From positions 88,096,033-88,160,032 of the forward strand of contig OX415254.1 of the NCBI GenBank assembly GCA_948329865.1: a DNA stretch of 64,000 bases, given 5' to 3'. A program made the translations under genes and the position numbers. Origin of the DNA: Linaria vulgaris (taxonomy: Eukaryota; Streptophyta; Magnoliopsida; Lamiales; Plantaginaceae). Below, one piece after another: positions 10,944 through 22,742 of the stretch (position 1 is the stretch's first letter; the number at the start of each line of letters is the position of its first letter). The notes below the pieces were generated by a model. It saw only the letters and a list, made by a program, of their open reading frames with translations, did not search any database and was not told the DNA's origin.

Positions 10944-12344
10944 AACACCTGGTCTGGAACTGAGGATTAGTGATTAGATTGCTTAAGAATGAAAACTTTT
11001 TTCTTTGGTGTAGTTTGAATATTATATATGTTTATCAAGATATACAAATATTAGTTATATTTACCAAGAATAATATGCTTGTCATGGGTCGAGTAGGACC
11101 TGGGCGCAGACCTGGACCCAAACTTGATATTTGTGTCTAGGTCCAACACGACACTGTCACGTGTTGTAATTTTTTTAGTTTTTTTTCCTGTTTGGTGGTG
11201 TTTAATGCCTTAATTTGAACATGATATAGAATTGTCCAAATGGGCTCAGATCAATCGGTATAAATACATGAAGTTGAGTTCAACGAACGACCCAAGTCAA
11301 TCTAATCTAACCTCTCTAAAGGCTAAAAAAAAGTTCTACGCTCTTTTTTACAATAAAATGAGTTGGTCAAGCTTAGCCATGTTCTAGAGACTTCTATAGT
11401 TGACATATTACATGACAGAGCGTAAGTGTTGGAAACATATTGGAGCAGCCCTAGAAATCTTGTTGTTGGATCGGCCAGCCAAAGTGATGGGCGCTTGTGC
11501 ATGTGGCCCGCATGTCATTTGATTTATTTGCGTGCTGACGCGCATTGCTGGCCGAATGATGCAGGCTCTTGCTCATCCGAGAAATCCTCCCCCATCGTAG
11601 TAGGCGACAACCTCGGCCCATGGAAACTCCGAAACGCTTGAATTTCGTCCTGAAACTTCTACAATTCGTCCTGAGTCCCTTCAATCGAATAAAGTGTTCT
11701 CGCCAAGGCTTGACCACTTAGTGCTTAAATGCGCGCTCGACAAAGATTTAACAAATGTGGTCACGAAGCAAGATAGTAGCGTTACTATTGCATTTCTACG
11801 GTTTTACGTACAATCGCCCACTGGATATTAGGGAAATTTAGAGATTGTTGGTATTGTTTTGTTGTTTGTTTTTGGTTATTGTCATAAAAGATAAAAATAA
11901 TGTTTTCTTATTCACATTTGTGACTGATCATTGAATATTTATGGTTTGTAGATTAAGGTGATAGATTATTTTGATTTTTTTTAAATATTTTGGAAAAACT
12001 GAAATATGGATGGCTTTGATATAATATGGATGCGTGTTCATTTAAGAACAATGGTAACTGCACTCGTGAAATTTTTTTTGGGTACAAATTATTAGACAAC
12101 ATCCTATTTTTAGTACAAACAGAATCAGATTTAAGATTTTCTCCAATGCATTTGTTAAGGAATTAATATAAATTAGTCTCAGGATATGATACAAATCACA
12201 ATCTTATATAAATATAATTAATTTTATTGTGCAAATGTAATATTTTTCTTTTAAAAAAAATTTGGAATGATTGGTAAAGATATAGTTACCATTGACAACA
12301 ATCCTTTTGGGCCTTTGTTTGTTAGTCAAAGTCTAGTAGTTTAT
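10944..12344. other. intergenic, no gene seen
   Basis: No supported gene. The overlapping opposite-strand frames at 11426-11717 are short and show no motif. The rest is AT-rich, ending just before the left end of the large Harbinger element. Confidence 0.5.
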
Positions 12345-13385
12345 TTAGAGAGTGTTTGGTTCTCTTGATTAAGTGAAATAATGCGGCTAATTCGAGTTAG
12401 TGCCGCGTTTGGTTCGGATGAGTAAACTTTCGGGTCGAGTTATAATTTTGCGGGTTTCCGGCCTTATTCCACTTAATAGTGCATATTATAATCGCACCCC
12501 TCCCCCCAATTGATTATTTTATCTTTGTTTTTGTCACAAATCTGCCTACTTGAAACGACAGTTATACCCCTCCAATAGCATTTCACAGAACACCAGTAGC
12601 GGGAAAAGAGGTAGGCGATTTTTATGGCGAAACCCTAATTTCTTCACCATTTTTTTCTTCTCTCTTTGAAATTTGTTGTTGATTTTTCTGCTAAAATACA
12701 TCTTTTAGTGTGCGTAACGTGTTCTTCAGGTATTACGTTTCTCATTTTGATTATTTTGTTTGGTTTTGGTTGTTTAGACGACGTCATCTGGAAAACCTTG
12801 CGTCTATATCTATTATCACTGAACAACGAGGTGAGTATTTTCGCTGGGAAAATTTTGATGAATTCAATTTATGTACTAAAAAATGAGATCTAGGGCTAGG
12901 TTTTACAAGATTTGGAGGTTTTTCGAAAAAGTTTTAAAATGATTCAGATTTCTGAATTTGGACTCAATTTTGAAGTCAATTCGAATTAAAAACCTTGTCT
13001 TATTGTAATCTGTATTGTTAATTCAGCTTTTTAACATTTGGCTTAATAAAATTATGCTTAAATTGTCGGTTTTAAAAGTTAGGGTTTACAAATTTGGGGG
13101 TTTTCGACCTATGTTGATAAATTGGTACTTGATTTAGGGTAAATTACTGGTCTTGCTATATCCTTAATCATTCTTCTTAGATATGGATTAGCTTGTTTGG
13201 TTTAAGGGTTAGGTTTACAAATTTGTGGGCTTTTGTGTTTAGTTCTTTATATCAAACACTGGTTAGTTAATCTGTATATTGCTGGCTGCGAGATTTGCTG
13301 TTTTAGTTGCTTTTTTGATCAAATTTACCTGTTTTGATGCTCACTTCAAGGCTTGTATGGGGATATTGAGGATTGAATATCAATG

Positions 13386-16101
13386 TATGCTTTTAAATTG
13401 CATGATGTTGGGATCATCATAGATAAGCTTTGGCTCGAGGACGTGGTGGAGGTCATAAGGAAGGGCGACATGATCTTACTGGCCAAGTTTGTCATAGGCG
13501 AGGATATCTCGAATATCATTAGTGCCTATGCACCACAAATAGTACTAGACGAAGCTGTGAAACGTAAGTTTTGGGAAGATTTGGACGAGATGGTATAAAG
13601 GATTCATAGTAGCGAGAAACTCTTCATTGGAGGTGACTTTAATGGTCATGTAGGATCTAGCCGTGATGGGTTCGAGGACATCCACGATGGGTATAGCTTT
13701 GGGGATCGCAATGAGTCGGGCAACGCTATCTTAGACTTCACCCTCTCCTATGATTTGTTTGTAGCAGATACTTGGTTTAAGAAGAGAGAATCTCATTTAG
13801 TCACTTATAGGAGTGGGTCAAATAAGAGCTAGTTATATTTCTTCTTAGCTAGGAGGGCGGATAGAAGTCGTTGCTTAGACTGCAAGGTCATCCCCGAAGA
13901 AGGTGTGGTTACGCAACATAGGCTTTTTGTGTTCGATATTAGAATGCGGCAAGGATTGAAGAGGAGTAGACGCCGGGTGGAATTTAGAATTAAGTGGTGG
14001 CGGCTTAAGAAGTCTACCCAAAAGGCCTTCGTGGAGTGAGTGGTTCAAGAGGTAGATTGGAAGATTGACGACGATGCAGATGCAACTTGGACCAAAATGG
14101 CTTGTTGTATCAAGAAGGTAGCTAAAGACCTCTTAGGTGAATCCCGAGGTAGTAGCCTGACAGGTAAAAACACGTCATGGTGGAATGAAGAAGTGAAGAC
14201 GACAATCAAGGCCAAACGGGATTGCTACAGGGATTTGAAGAAGAACTATGATGGAGCAAGCTTTGAAAAGTATAAGCTAGCCAGGAAGAAGCAAAGAAAG
14301 TTGTTCGACTAGCAAGGAAATTTATGAGAAGAGGGATATCAAGGAGACTGGTAAGAATATATACAAAATTGATCGCATTAGAGAGAGGAAGACTAGAGAC
14401 CTAGGTGCAGTGAAATGCATCAAATATGAAGGTCAGTCTATCTTGGTGCGTGAGGATTAGGTCAAAGCACGGTGGAGGGAGTACTTGAAGGGTCTGTTCA
14501 ATGGAGGCCCCACCCAAGCAGTGGGTTACATATTGCATTCCCTTTAGGATCTAAACCGCAATTTTATGCGCCATATTAGAAGGTCGGAAGTCAAAGATGA
14601 TTTGAAGAGGATGAAGACTCGAATAGCTGTTAGCCAGTTGGTATCCCTATCGAGGCTTGGAGAAGTATGAGAGAGATAGGGGTGACCTGGTTGACGGACC
14701 TCTTTAACAAAATATAGCGAACAAATAAAATACCAGAAGAGTGGAGGAACTATATAAGAATAAGGGCGATGTCCAGAAATTTTCTAACTATCGTGGTATA
14801 AAGCTTATGTCTCATACCATGAAGTTATGGGTGAGGGTGATCGAACACCGATTGAGACAAATTATTCCCATATCTGAGAACTAATTTGGATTTATGCCCG
14901 GAAGGTCAACCATAGAGGCCATCCATTTGATTCGTCAGCTCATTGAACCCTTTCGAGAAAAGAGTAAACATTTGCATATGGTCTTTATCGACTTAGAAAA
15001 TGCATATGACAAAGTATCTCGAGAGGTATTATGGTGGACCTTGGTGAAGAAGGGGGTACCCGTTAAATATATCGAAATCATAAAAGATATGTATGATAAT
15101 GTGGTGACAAGTGTCCGAACTTGTGGCGGTTTAACAGACGCCTTCCCAATTACAATTGGCTTACATCAGGGGTCAGCTTTGAGCCTATTTTTGTTTGCCA
15201 TTGTAATTGAAGAAATCACCAGAACCATCCAAGACCGAGTCCCATGGTGTATGTTGTTTGCAGACTATATTGTCCTCATCGATGAGACAAGAATGGGAGT
15301 TAACGCTAAATTAGAACGATGGAGATAAACATTAGAAGCACGAGGATTTTGACTAAGTCGAACAAAAACATAGTACCTTGAATGCAAGTTTAGCAAACAA
15401 CGAAGAAACAACGATGGCAGGGTTCAGTTGGATGGCCAAGAGATACCGAGAAGTACGCATTTTCGGTATTTAGGCTCCCTACTACAGGTGGATGGAGAGT
15501 CAGACGGAGATGTCAACCACCGCATCCAAGCTGGATAGACAAAGTGGAAGAGTGCAACAGGAATCCTGTGCGATCGTAATTTTCCTTTAAAGCTTAAAGG
15601 AAAGTTCTATCGTACGGGTATTAGACCTGCTTTACTTTATGGCTCCGAGTGCTGGATTATTAAGCAAAGTCATGCATACAAAATGAACGTTATAGAGATG
15701 CACATGCTTTAGTGGTTGTGCGGTAACACCAAGAGAGATAAGGTGCGCAATGAAGATATTCAGCATAAATTGGGTGTGGCAGCCATCGACGAGAAAATGC
15801 GAGAAAATCGTTTAAGATAGTTTGGACATGTTAAATGCATACACATAGATGCACCGGTACGAAGAGTTGAAGATCTCAACTTAGGACAGACGGCTAGAGC
15901 TCGTGGGAGACCGAAAAAGACGTGGATGGAGGTCATAGGGAACGACATGAAGCTAAAAGATCTAAATAAAGACATGCTTGTCAATCGAAATATATGGAGG
16001 CAAAAGATTCATGTTCACGACTCGACGTGATTCATTCATAGTTCATATAGCCTACCCCAATTTAATTGGGATTACATGCTTGGTTGTTGTTGATGTTGTT
16101 G
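13386..16101 (+). pseudogene. 5'-truncated L1-type LINE (endonuclease-RT remnant)
   Basis: The frame starts inside the APE-type endonuclease (VGIIIDKLWLEDVVEV, NIISAYAPQ, then FIGGDFNGHVG) and runs through a linker into reverse transcriptase. RT pieces include FMPGRSTIEAIHLIRQL at about 14890 and IDLENAYDKVSREVLW at about 14980. The active-site box reads FADY instead of FADD at about 15259. Many stops and frameshifts interrupt it. The 3' end has the phrase TAGCCTACCCCAATTTAATT common to plant LINE tails, followed by a GTTGTTGTTG run ending at about 16101. It lies inside the Harbinger element and therefore inserted later. I found no clear target duplication. Confidence 0.85.
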
Positions 16102-16213
16102 ATTGGATTGTAGAACTGTTTTTGTTGACATGTGACCTTACTGAAATGCACACTGAGGTTCTTTACTAATTTCTATGATTCGTATATGTCAGATGGAGCC
16201 TTGGAGGTGAAAC

Positions 16214-17616
16214 TTGATTTTAGTTTGGTGTCAACTATTGTTTTTGCGTATATATGTGATTTTGTTGCTGGTCGCTTTGCCACATCATGAAAGAACCACC
16301 CGAAAGCGACGCTTGACTGGCATCACATATAGTTTGCTGGAAAAAATCGAATATATACATGGCTACATGGATCTTCTTACTAGAGATAATGATGAAAACT
16401 GTATTGCTGAAATTCGAATGGATCACAATTGCTTTTTAAGACTCTATTGGATGTTGAGAGAGGTAGGAGGGCTCCGCGACGAGAAATTTGTTGCTCTCCG
16501 TGAACAAGTGACAATATTCTTGAAGATTTTGGCACATCATGATACAAACAGAGATATAGGTATTAATTGGAGGCGTTCATGTCAAATAGTGAGCAACTAC
16601 TTTTGTACAACATTGGATGCATTGGTGAGATGTAGTTCTTTATTGCTGGTAACACCCAAGGCGATCATCGATGAAAACGACAATGTTCACGAGCCTTGGT
16701 CGCCCTTCAAGGTATCCTAACATTGATCTTTATACTCTATTATGTTCATATAAATGTGGTCTTATGTTGAGTATATTAATGATATGCACTACTTATATTT
16801 TTATGTTCATGGCGAATCACAAGGATGCTTGGGGGCGTTGGACAGAACTATGGTTGATGTTACTGTCCCTACTGAAATGCAGATCAAGTATATGTCATGT
16901 AAGGGCAGAATTCAAGTGAATGTTTTGGGTGTTTGCGACACAGAGATATAGTTTGTGTACTTGTTATGTGGATGGGAAGGATCTGCAGTTGATGGCAAGG
17001 TCTTACGTGATGTAATTCATAGGTCAGCACCAAATGGTTTACAAGTTCCTATAGGTACAAATGCATTCATATAGTTCAATGTGCAATGAGTAGTTTTATT
17101 ATGAATTTAAATTAATGTCCTTGTTTACCCTTGTATGAATGTAACTATTATCTTGTGAATGTTCGTTATGCAAACTGTGAGGGCTTATTAGCATCCTATC
17201 GTGGGAGGAGATACCATTTGAAAGAGTGGGGTGAGGGTTGTGTGGTCCCTCAAGATCAGGAGAAATTATTCAACATGAGACATGCAAGAGCAAGGAATAT
17301 AATTGAGAGGGCCTTTGCAAAACTAAAGAATCAATGGAAGATCCTGAAAAGACAATCCCAATATCCTCTGAAGATACAAAATTGGTGTATCATGGTTGCA
17401 GCTCTCCTAAATAACTTCATCAAAGCACAAATGCTTGTGTACCATCCAGGGGCCGAGGAGCCAGATTCTGATGACAAAGCAGGAGACAATCGTCATGCTG
17501 AGTCTCCCACAAACTTTGTTGAACGGATGCAAAATACGGATGAGTGGACCAATATCTGGGATGAGATATCTTTGCGAATGTGGAACGAATTTTGTGCTAG
17601 ACGCATGATGCATTGA
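16214..17616 (+). pseudogene. PIF/Harbinger transposase (HARBI1/ALP1-like), inactive
   Basis: The N-terminal helical part (MDHNCFLRLYWMLREVGGL, then LREQVTIFLKILAHH) is followed by a likely intron after 16711 and by the DDE nuclease. CLGALDRT at about 16830-16850 keeps the first Asp (codon 16841). NVLGVCDTEI then hits a TAG at 16949-16951 where family members read through. GWEGSAVDGKVLRD is conserved. The second catalytic position, normally DAGY, reads NVRY (codon 17158), so the Asp is lost. After that RGRRYHLKEW and RNIIERAFAKLK keep the Glu (17305-17307). The enzyme cuts and joins the element ends; this copy cannot be active. Confidence 0.85.
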
Positions 17617-17913
17617 ATAATGGAACTCTGGCTATATACTTTTATGTTATATGGATATATTATGGAGGAACTTATGTGTGCTATTAGTAGGTTGATTTCT
17701 AACATTTCAGAACACCGTGCTATATATAATTCATATGGATTGTCTTTGTTTGGTTATGCATGTTTGTGTTGTTGATTATTGATTGCTTTTTGTTGCACTT
17801 ATGTGTTATGTGAATTGCGTTGATGGTCACTTGTCTGTTTGCAAAAGTTCTAGATTATGTACTGTATTTTCAGATTCATGTTCTATGGACTTATAATTAT
17901 GTGACCAGGATCA

Positions 17914-19077
17914 ATGGCAGCTCCTACATGCAACTCTGCTGCTAAGAAGAAAGTTAAGGAGGAAAAAAACAAAGGGAAGTAGACGCACATGGACAAGAGA
18001 AGAAGAAGATGCTCTGATTGATGTATTAAAGGATCAGAAAAGGGGGTACAAGGTGAACAACTTCTTCAGGGCAGGATATCTGGAGAAGTTGGAGAAGGGG
18101 ATGCCCCTGATCATACATTCTCTCACATTGAAGGCCATGCCTCATATCAAGTCCAAGATGAATGTGTCGAAGAAAATATTCCATCACCTGTACCAAATAT
18201 TTGATGGAAGTGGGGGTGGTGTTTGGTTGAACCCTGAAACTAATGAAATTACATATGAGTCTGAGGATTGGTGGAAATACTACATCAAGGTATGGCACAT
18301 TCACCACACCTTAATTCTTTTAGGCTGATCTAAAGTAAAAACAAGGATTGTTAGACTTCACCTCACTGCTATCAAACTATATGTCTTCCAAATACATCCA
18401 TACTGTGACCCATATGCAACCAAGAAATTTAGATTTTATGATGACTGTATTGAGATATTCGGGAAGGACAGGGCGACATGAAATGCTGCTGAGGATATTA
18501 GTGCAGCTTTTGCGGATGTCATCAATAATCCTGATGATGCGGATGTCACACTACCGTCCAATCGCAGAAGAAATGGAAATGTTGGTAGCACCAACAATCC
18601 TCTAGAGTTCTCGTTCCACGACCTAGATGAAGGTAGTGATGAAAATGTTGCTCAACGGACTTCTGCGCCTGCTTCTGATATGTCTAGTCCAGATCATCTT
18701 TGCAAAAGAATCAAAAAGGAGCATGGTTTACAGAGAACAAAGAATCAGAACGGTGCAAGTTCTTATACTCATGTGATACCTCCATTAGTCGATACTTTGA
18801 TATCCAGATGGACGAAATAATGGACCTGATTGCATCTAAGGCTATGGCACCTGCAGAGGTTCATGTTGATCCCGCATTCCAACAGCGCAAGAGCCTATAT
18901 AACATCCTTAAGGAAGTTACTGACATCACTGAGCAAGAGAGAATTGAGGTACTTCACAAACTTGCACATTCCAAGGAGGATGCTCATGTCCTGGTGGATC
19001 TTCCTGAAGAGTTAAGGGACATGTATATGAAGGTTCTGTTGAAGAGAAACAAGGGGAAGTTGGGAGGAAGGATTTGA
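17914..19077 (+). pseudogene. Myb/SANT-like second protein of the Harbinger element, broken
   Basis: An ATG at 17914 gives MAAPTCNSAAKKK and then a stop. One frame over, the sequence continues as RRTWTREEEDALIDVLKDQ with ITYESEDWWKYYIK, the Myb_DNA-bind_3-like domain found in the partner protein of plant Harbinger transposases. A likely intron follows at about 18291. Further on are FGKDRAT (followed by an in-frame TGA), FADVINNPDDADV, NNPLEFSFHDLDEG and, in another frame, the C-terminal block 18700-19077 (MDEIMDLIASKAMA to LLKRNKGKLGGRI). Frameshifts near 17980 and 18800 and internal stops make it a pseudogene. In the family, this protein binds the element ends and helps import the transposase. 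Confidence 0.8.
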
Positions 19078-19973
19078 CTTGATGAATACGTAATTAAACT
19101 ATTTTTGGGTGAATGTTTAAAACAATAGTTTGTAGTTTTTTTGTAGTCGCCGTTTTTATGTCAATATGTTGGTGTTACATACTGCTTAGTGGCAATATGT
19201 TTTGAGGCTTTTGCCTAAACTTGCGGTTGTTTGCAGTACTGCAATTAGGATAGACTACATACATTTCTATCTAGAATTACTAGTGCAACTATTTATTTTA
19301 AATTGTGTAAATTCTATCTGGAATATTTGGTGCATGTGTTAACTGTTATCGTGCATGCCAAGCCCATTTCATTTTATTGTCGCATGCATAAGCATAAACC
19401 ACATGGTGACTTCAAATACAGTTTGTTTTGGGAAACAAGTAGAACTAAGACAGAAGTCCAGAAACAAGTGATTGCTTAGAACTTGAAAGATAAGACAAGT
19501 AACCCTGGAGACTAAACCACATTCTAATACTCATAAATCATATGACAACACTGAACATGACTCCACCGAACTAGTATCGTCACCATAGTAACTAGTGACC
19601 ATTCTTTCTCTCACTCCAGGTTTTGGCATCTTCTAGTTTACACCATTTGTATCTGAGAAATTGTCAGATACAGTCCCTAGATGAGGTTCTTTAGAGAAAC
19701 GTGGGGCGGATGACCTTGACCCTATAATAGTTTAACGAGTTAGAACTGAGTAAATACACGTACGTACAGTGAATATCAATTTAAGTATTACGTGTTAATG
19801 TGATAATTTCCTCAGTTGTGCGAACCTATCTTATTATTGGATGTCTAACCCGAATCACATATGCACGAAGCTTTGGCTTTCCAAACAGAGCATGTAGATC
19901 TCACCATGCAAACTCCCCTTTTTCCTTGTAGCAATGCCCCAGTAGGTGCTCTTTTCAATAAGACCAATTAGCA
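19078..19973. other. interior of Harbinger element without recognised gene
   Basis: AT-rich sequence between the convergent + strand Myb-like remnant and the - strand Myb-like gene. On the - strand, 19860-19975 stays open for about 35 codons and may be a downstream exon of the gene at 20037-20393, but I cannot confirm the splice. Confidence 0.4.
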
Positions 19974-20036
19974 TCACCACAATATTAGAACATACAACAT
20001 GAGATATAGTAATCTACTGTAAAATATAGTTATTAC

Positions 20037-20393
20037 CTCACAAACGTCGTACCACATTTCGTCGCTCATGGACACTGTATTTATGTTCAAGCCCCATGTT
20101 ACGCCCTTTAGAGCTAAGATATGCTTAAAACAAAAGTGTCGATCATGCAGAACATCAAACCTAGCTTTGATGTCTTCTTGATTGTACGAATCATTCTTTG
20201 TATAGTTAATTTGATCCATTACATTATCCAGAGATTGATCAAGCCATTTCGAGTTTCTTAATAGAACACAACCCTTCTCATATTTGACCTCGTTCTTAAG
20301 AATATCAATTAGCAAGCAGTCAAGCTCCTCATTCCAATTATCACCATAGAAATGTTTCACCAGATACTCAGTAGGATGTCGAAGAGATTCCAT
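20037..20393 (-). CDS. second Myb/SANT-like protein, first exon (opposite strand of the Harbinger element)
   Basis: The frame begins at ATG 20393 (MESLRHPTEYLVKHF) and is uninterrupted for 119 codons up to a GTAATA donor at 20036. The pattern WNEELDCLLIDILKNE, then YNQEDIKARFDVLHDRH, then ALKGVTWGLNINTVSMSDEMWYDV, follows the Myb_DNA-bind_3 layout (W at the start, a middle Q/KARF-like W-substitute, and D.W at the end). A TATA-like box (CTATAAATA on the - strand, 20435-20443) lies about 45 bp upstream. The following exons are not resolved. It may be a domesticated or duplicated partner gene, or a host gene fragment caught by the element. A further ATG-led open exon at 20846-20964 (- strand, MSIESNHLPPNRD, donor GTAATA) may be a 5' exon of an alternative transcript. 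Confidence 0.55.
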
Positions 20394-21216
20394 ATTATTG
20401 AGTTGAGAGTTTGTTGAGGAAAAATGGAACAACACCAAGAATATTTATAGAGGAAACGACTTATCATGCAACCAATAGAAATCAACTAAACTTCACGGGG
20501 TTCATGGCGAATATATTCTCTGCTATAAACATTCCACATGCCCAATATACAATATTAATCCAGAAATCATACCTAATCATATTCAATCAACAGTTCTAAC
20601 ATGTTGTGAGTACACAATTAACAAGCACAAGCCACAATTATCTAACAAGACCAACATTTCACATATTTCCAATAACGAAAGTTCAATCTGACATAAAGTG
20701 ATAATGCTTTTTATCGCTACATGTATTCATATGACTATGTCGGATCAATTAACGTTGTTGAACAAAACAAAGCCCCGAGTTGATCGTAAACAAAAAACAC
20801 TCAAATTCAAAGCAATCTAAAGTACAAGTGAAATGAAATTATTACCGTAGTACGTTGTTGGGTTGAATTTGGGAATCTGGTGGATCAATCGATGGAGAAC
20901 GCGATTGAGAGCGATAGCTAGGATTATCGCGATTTGGAGGAAGATGATTCGATTCAATTGACATATTGACTAATCTGATGTATTAATGTGGAGTTAACGC
21001 TAGGAGGGTATTTTGGACAGTTAACATCAAGTTATAACCAGTTATTTCAACTTTTAAACGAACCAAATGAGATACTATAGTTCATTTAATTTAGTGATTG
21101 ATAACATCATGCGAAGCAAACCGGCTATTAGAACTTAGAAATTAAATAATTCGCAGAATTATTTTAGTTTTTATAATAACTGCAATAATACAGTACTAAA
21201 ACCAAACACGCTCTTA

Positions 21217-21584
21217 CAGATTTAGTTAACCTAGTAAGGGCAACATCTTACCTAACGCTAAGGTTAGAGTCCATAAGGCTCCAGTGATTGACATGTGGCG
21301 CACGGGACCCGCATAAACTCTTTACCACGTATATACTTTACATATTCTCTCTTCATCTCTCTTAAGTACTTTGCATATTCTTTTTCTTTCTCATTTGTGA
21401 GTAGTTTATGAACTTTTTTTCTTTCAGTAGACACATGCACCACGATATTATAAAAATATTACCTTTTAAAATTAGAAAAAAGCCACTTACTGAACACATG
21501 CATTTTTTTTGTATTTTTTGTATTAATAATAATTACCAACCTATTATGAAGCATATATGTGAAATGGAAGAAAAGATTATTAAT
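21217..21584. other. short intergenic spacer
   Basis: AT-rich sequence between the Harbinger right end and the next MITE. Nothing recognised. Confidence 0.5.
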
Positions 21585-21587
21585 TAA

Positions 21588-22397
21588 GGCCTAGTTTATT
21601 TTCCCGAAAATAGGGGAAAAGAAAAATCTTGAAGGAAAATCTTTTTTTCCTACTGTTTGGTAATTTAAGATTTTCCTGGAAAAGAAATGACATCTTGGAA
21701 AAGAGAGGAAAATAAGGAAAAATCTTGGAAAGGAGAAGAAAACCAGCGTGTGAAATCTTATCTCATTTTAAAATTTTATCTCACTTTCTAAAAAAAGGTG
21801 GGAAAATTTCATCAAAACTTTCCCAATCTCTTCTAAAAATTTAAAAAGTTTTGTTTTCCCACCAATTTAAACAAAATTTTCGTTTGTTAGTCTCTATATA
21901 AACTAAATTGTATCTTGTTAATTATATGTATCAATCTTCTTCATCCACACAAGGTGAGTAAATATCTCTGTTTTATTTTTATTTCTGTTGCACAAGTTTT
22001 TCTTTTTTAATTATATTATATATAACATATATATTTAAAGATAATTATCATAGTACGCATGAAATAAAGTTATGCAAGTTATTGATGTTTTACATAAAGT
22101 AGTTTCAAGGAGAACTTCAAAAATTAAAATATTAACAAAATTAATATAACTTCTTTTTTTTTTGTTTTTAATGCACATTTCAAAGTATAAAGTATAATTA
22201 TGAATTTTAAACGGTTAGAATATAAGAAATACAAAAAAGCTTAAAATTTTTCCTTGAAAATTCATTATGAGGCAAACACAGGAAAAGGAAGGAAAATATT
22301 TTATTTTTCCTAAGGAATTTCCTGGAAAACCTTGTTTTTCCTCATTTTCCTTATATTTTTTCCCTTTCTCCCATTTTCCGCCGAAACAAACTAGGCC
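21588..22397. mobile_element. PIF/Harbinger-like MITE
   Basis: Inverted ends GGCCTAGTTTATTTTCCCG and, reversed, GGCCTAGTTTGTTTCGGCG are flanked by TAA at 21585-21587 and 22398-22400. Subterminal regions are rich in GGAAAA/TTTTCC and partly self-complementary. No protein is encoded. Confidence 0.75.
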
Positions 22398-22400
22398 TAA

Positions 22401-22640
22401 AAGAAAAAATACAACGTGCATCTATTGAAAATTATTTTCAGTTTTCAAACGGAAGTTCAAAAAAATAAAAATAGTTTCAAACAAAATAGATTTGGGAAAA
22501 TCTCACTTTTGTCCTTATCAATTTAAAAGGATAGATTCCAAATTAAATTGTGTCCTTAATTAAAAGAAATTCCTTCCATAAATTAGGTGATGATTGTTTT
22601 CTATACTATTATATAAAGAAAGGCAAACTGGGACATCAAT
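22401..22640. other. short AT-rich spacer
   Basis: Spacer between the MITE and the poly-A end of the - strand LINE. Nothing recognised. Confidence 0.5.
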
Positions 22641-22742
22641 TTTTTTGTTTTGGTAAAGTATGAATCGGAAAAACTAACAGATCGAGTCTAGCTCAAAATG
22701 AAACAAAGACTACGCTAACTCCTCTTCAATAACTCTAAGCAT

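Larger units (their letters stand above)
12348..21213. mobile_element. PIF/Harbinger transposon, decayed, with nested LINE
   Basis: Inverted ends GAGAGTGTTTGGTT (12348-12361) and, reversed, GAGCGTGTTTGGTT (21200-21213) differ at one of 14 positions. They are flanked by TTA target duplications at 12345-12347 and 21214-21216, the family signature. The interior holds a HARBI1/ALP1-type transposase remnant, a Myb/SANT-like gene remnant on the same strand, and a second Myb/SANT-like gene on the opposite strand near the right end. A LINE at about 13386-16101 accounts for 2.7 kb of the 8.87 kb. The segment 12362-13380 looks like UTR and intron sequence of the element. Confidence 0.85.

Noticed and set aside
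11426..11717. Frames on both strands, one with KRFGVSMGRG and similar charged text
   Set aside because: Short, overlapping in opposite directions, with no motif and no splice context.
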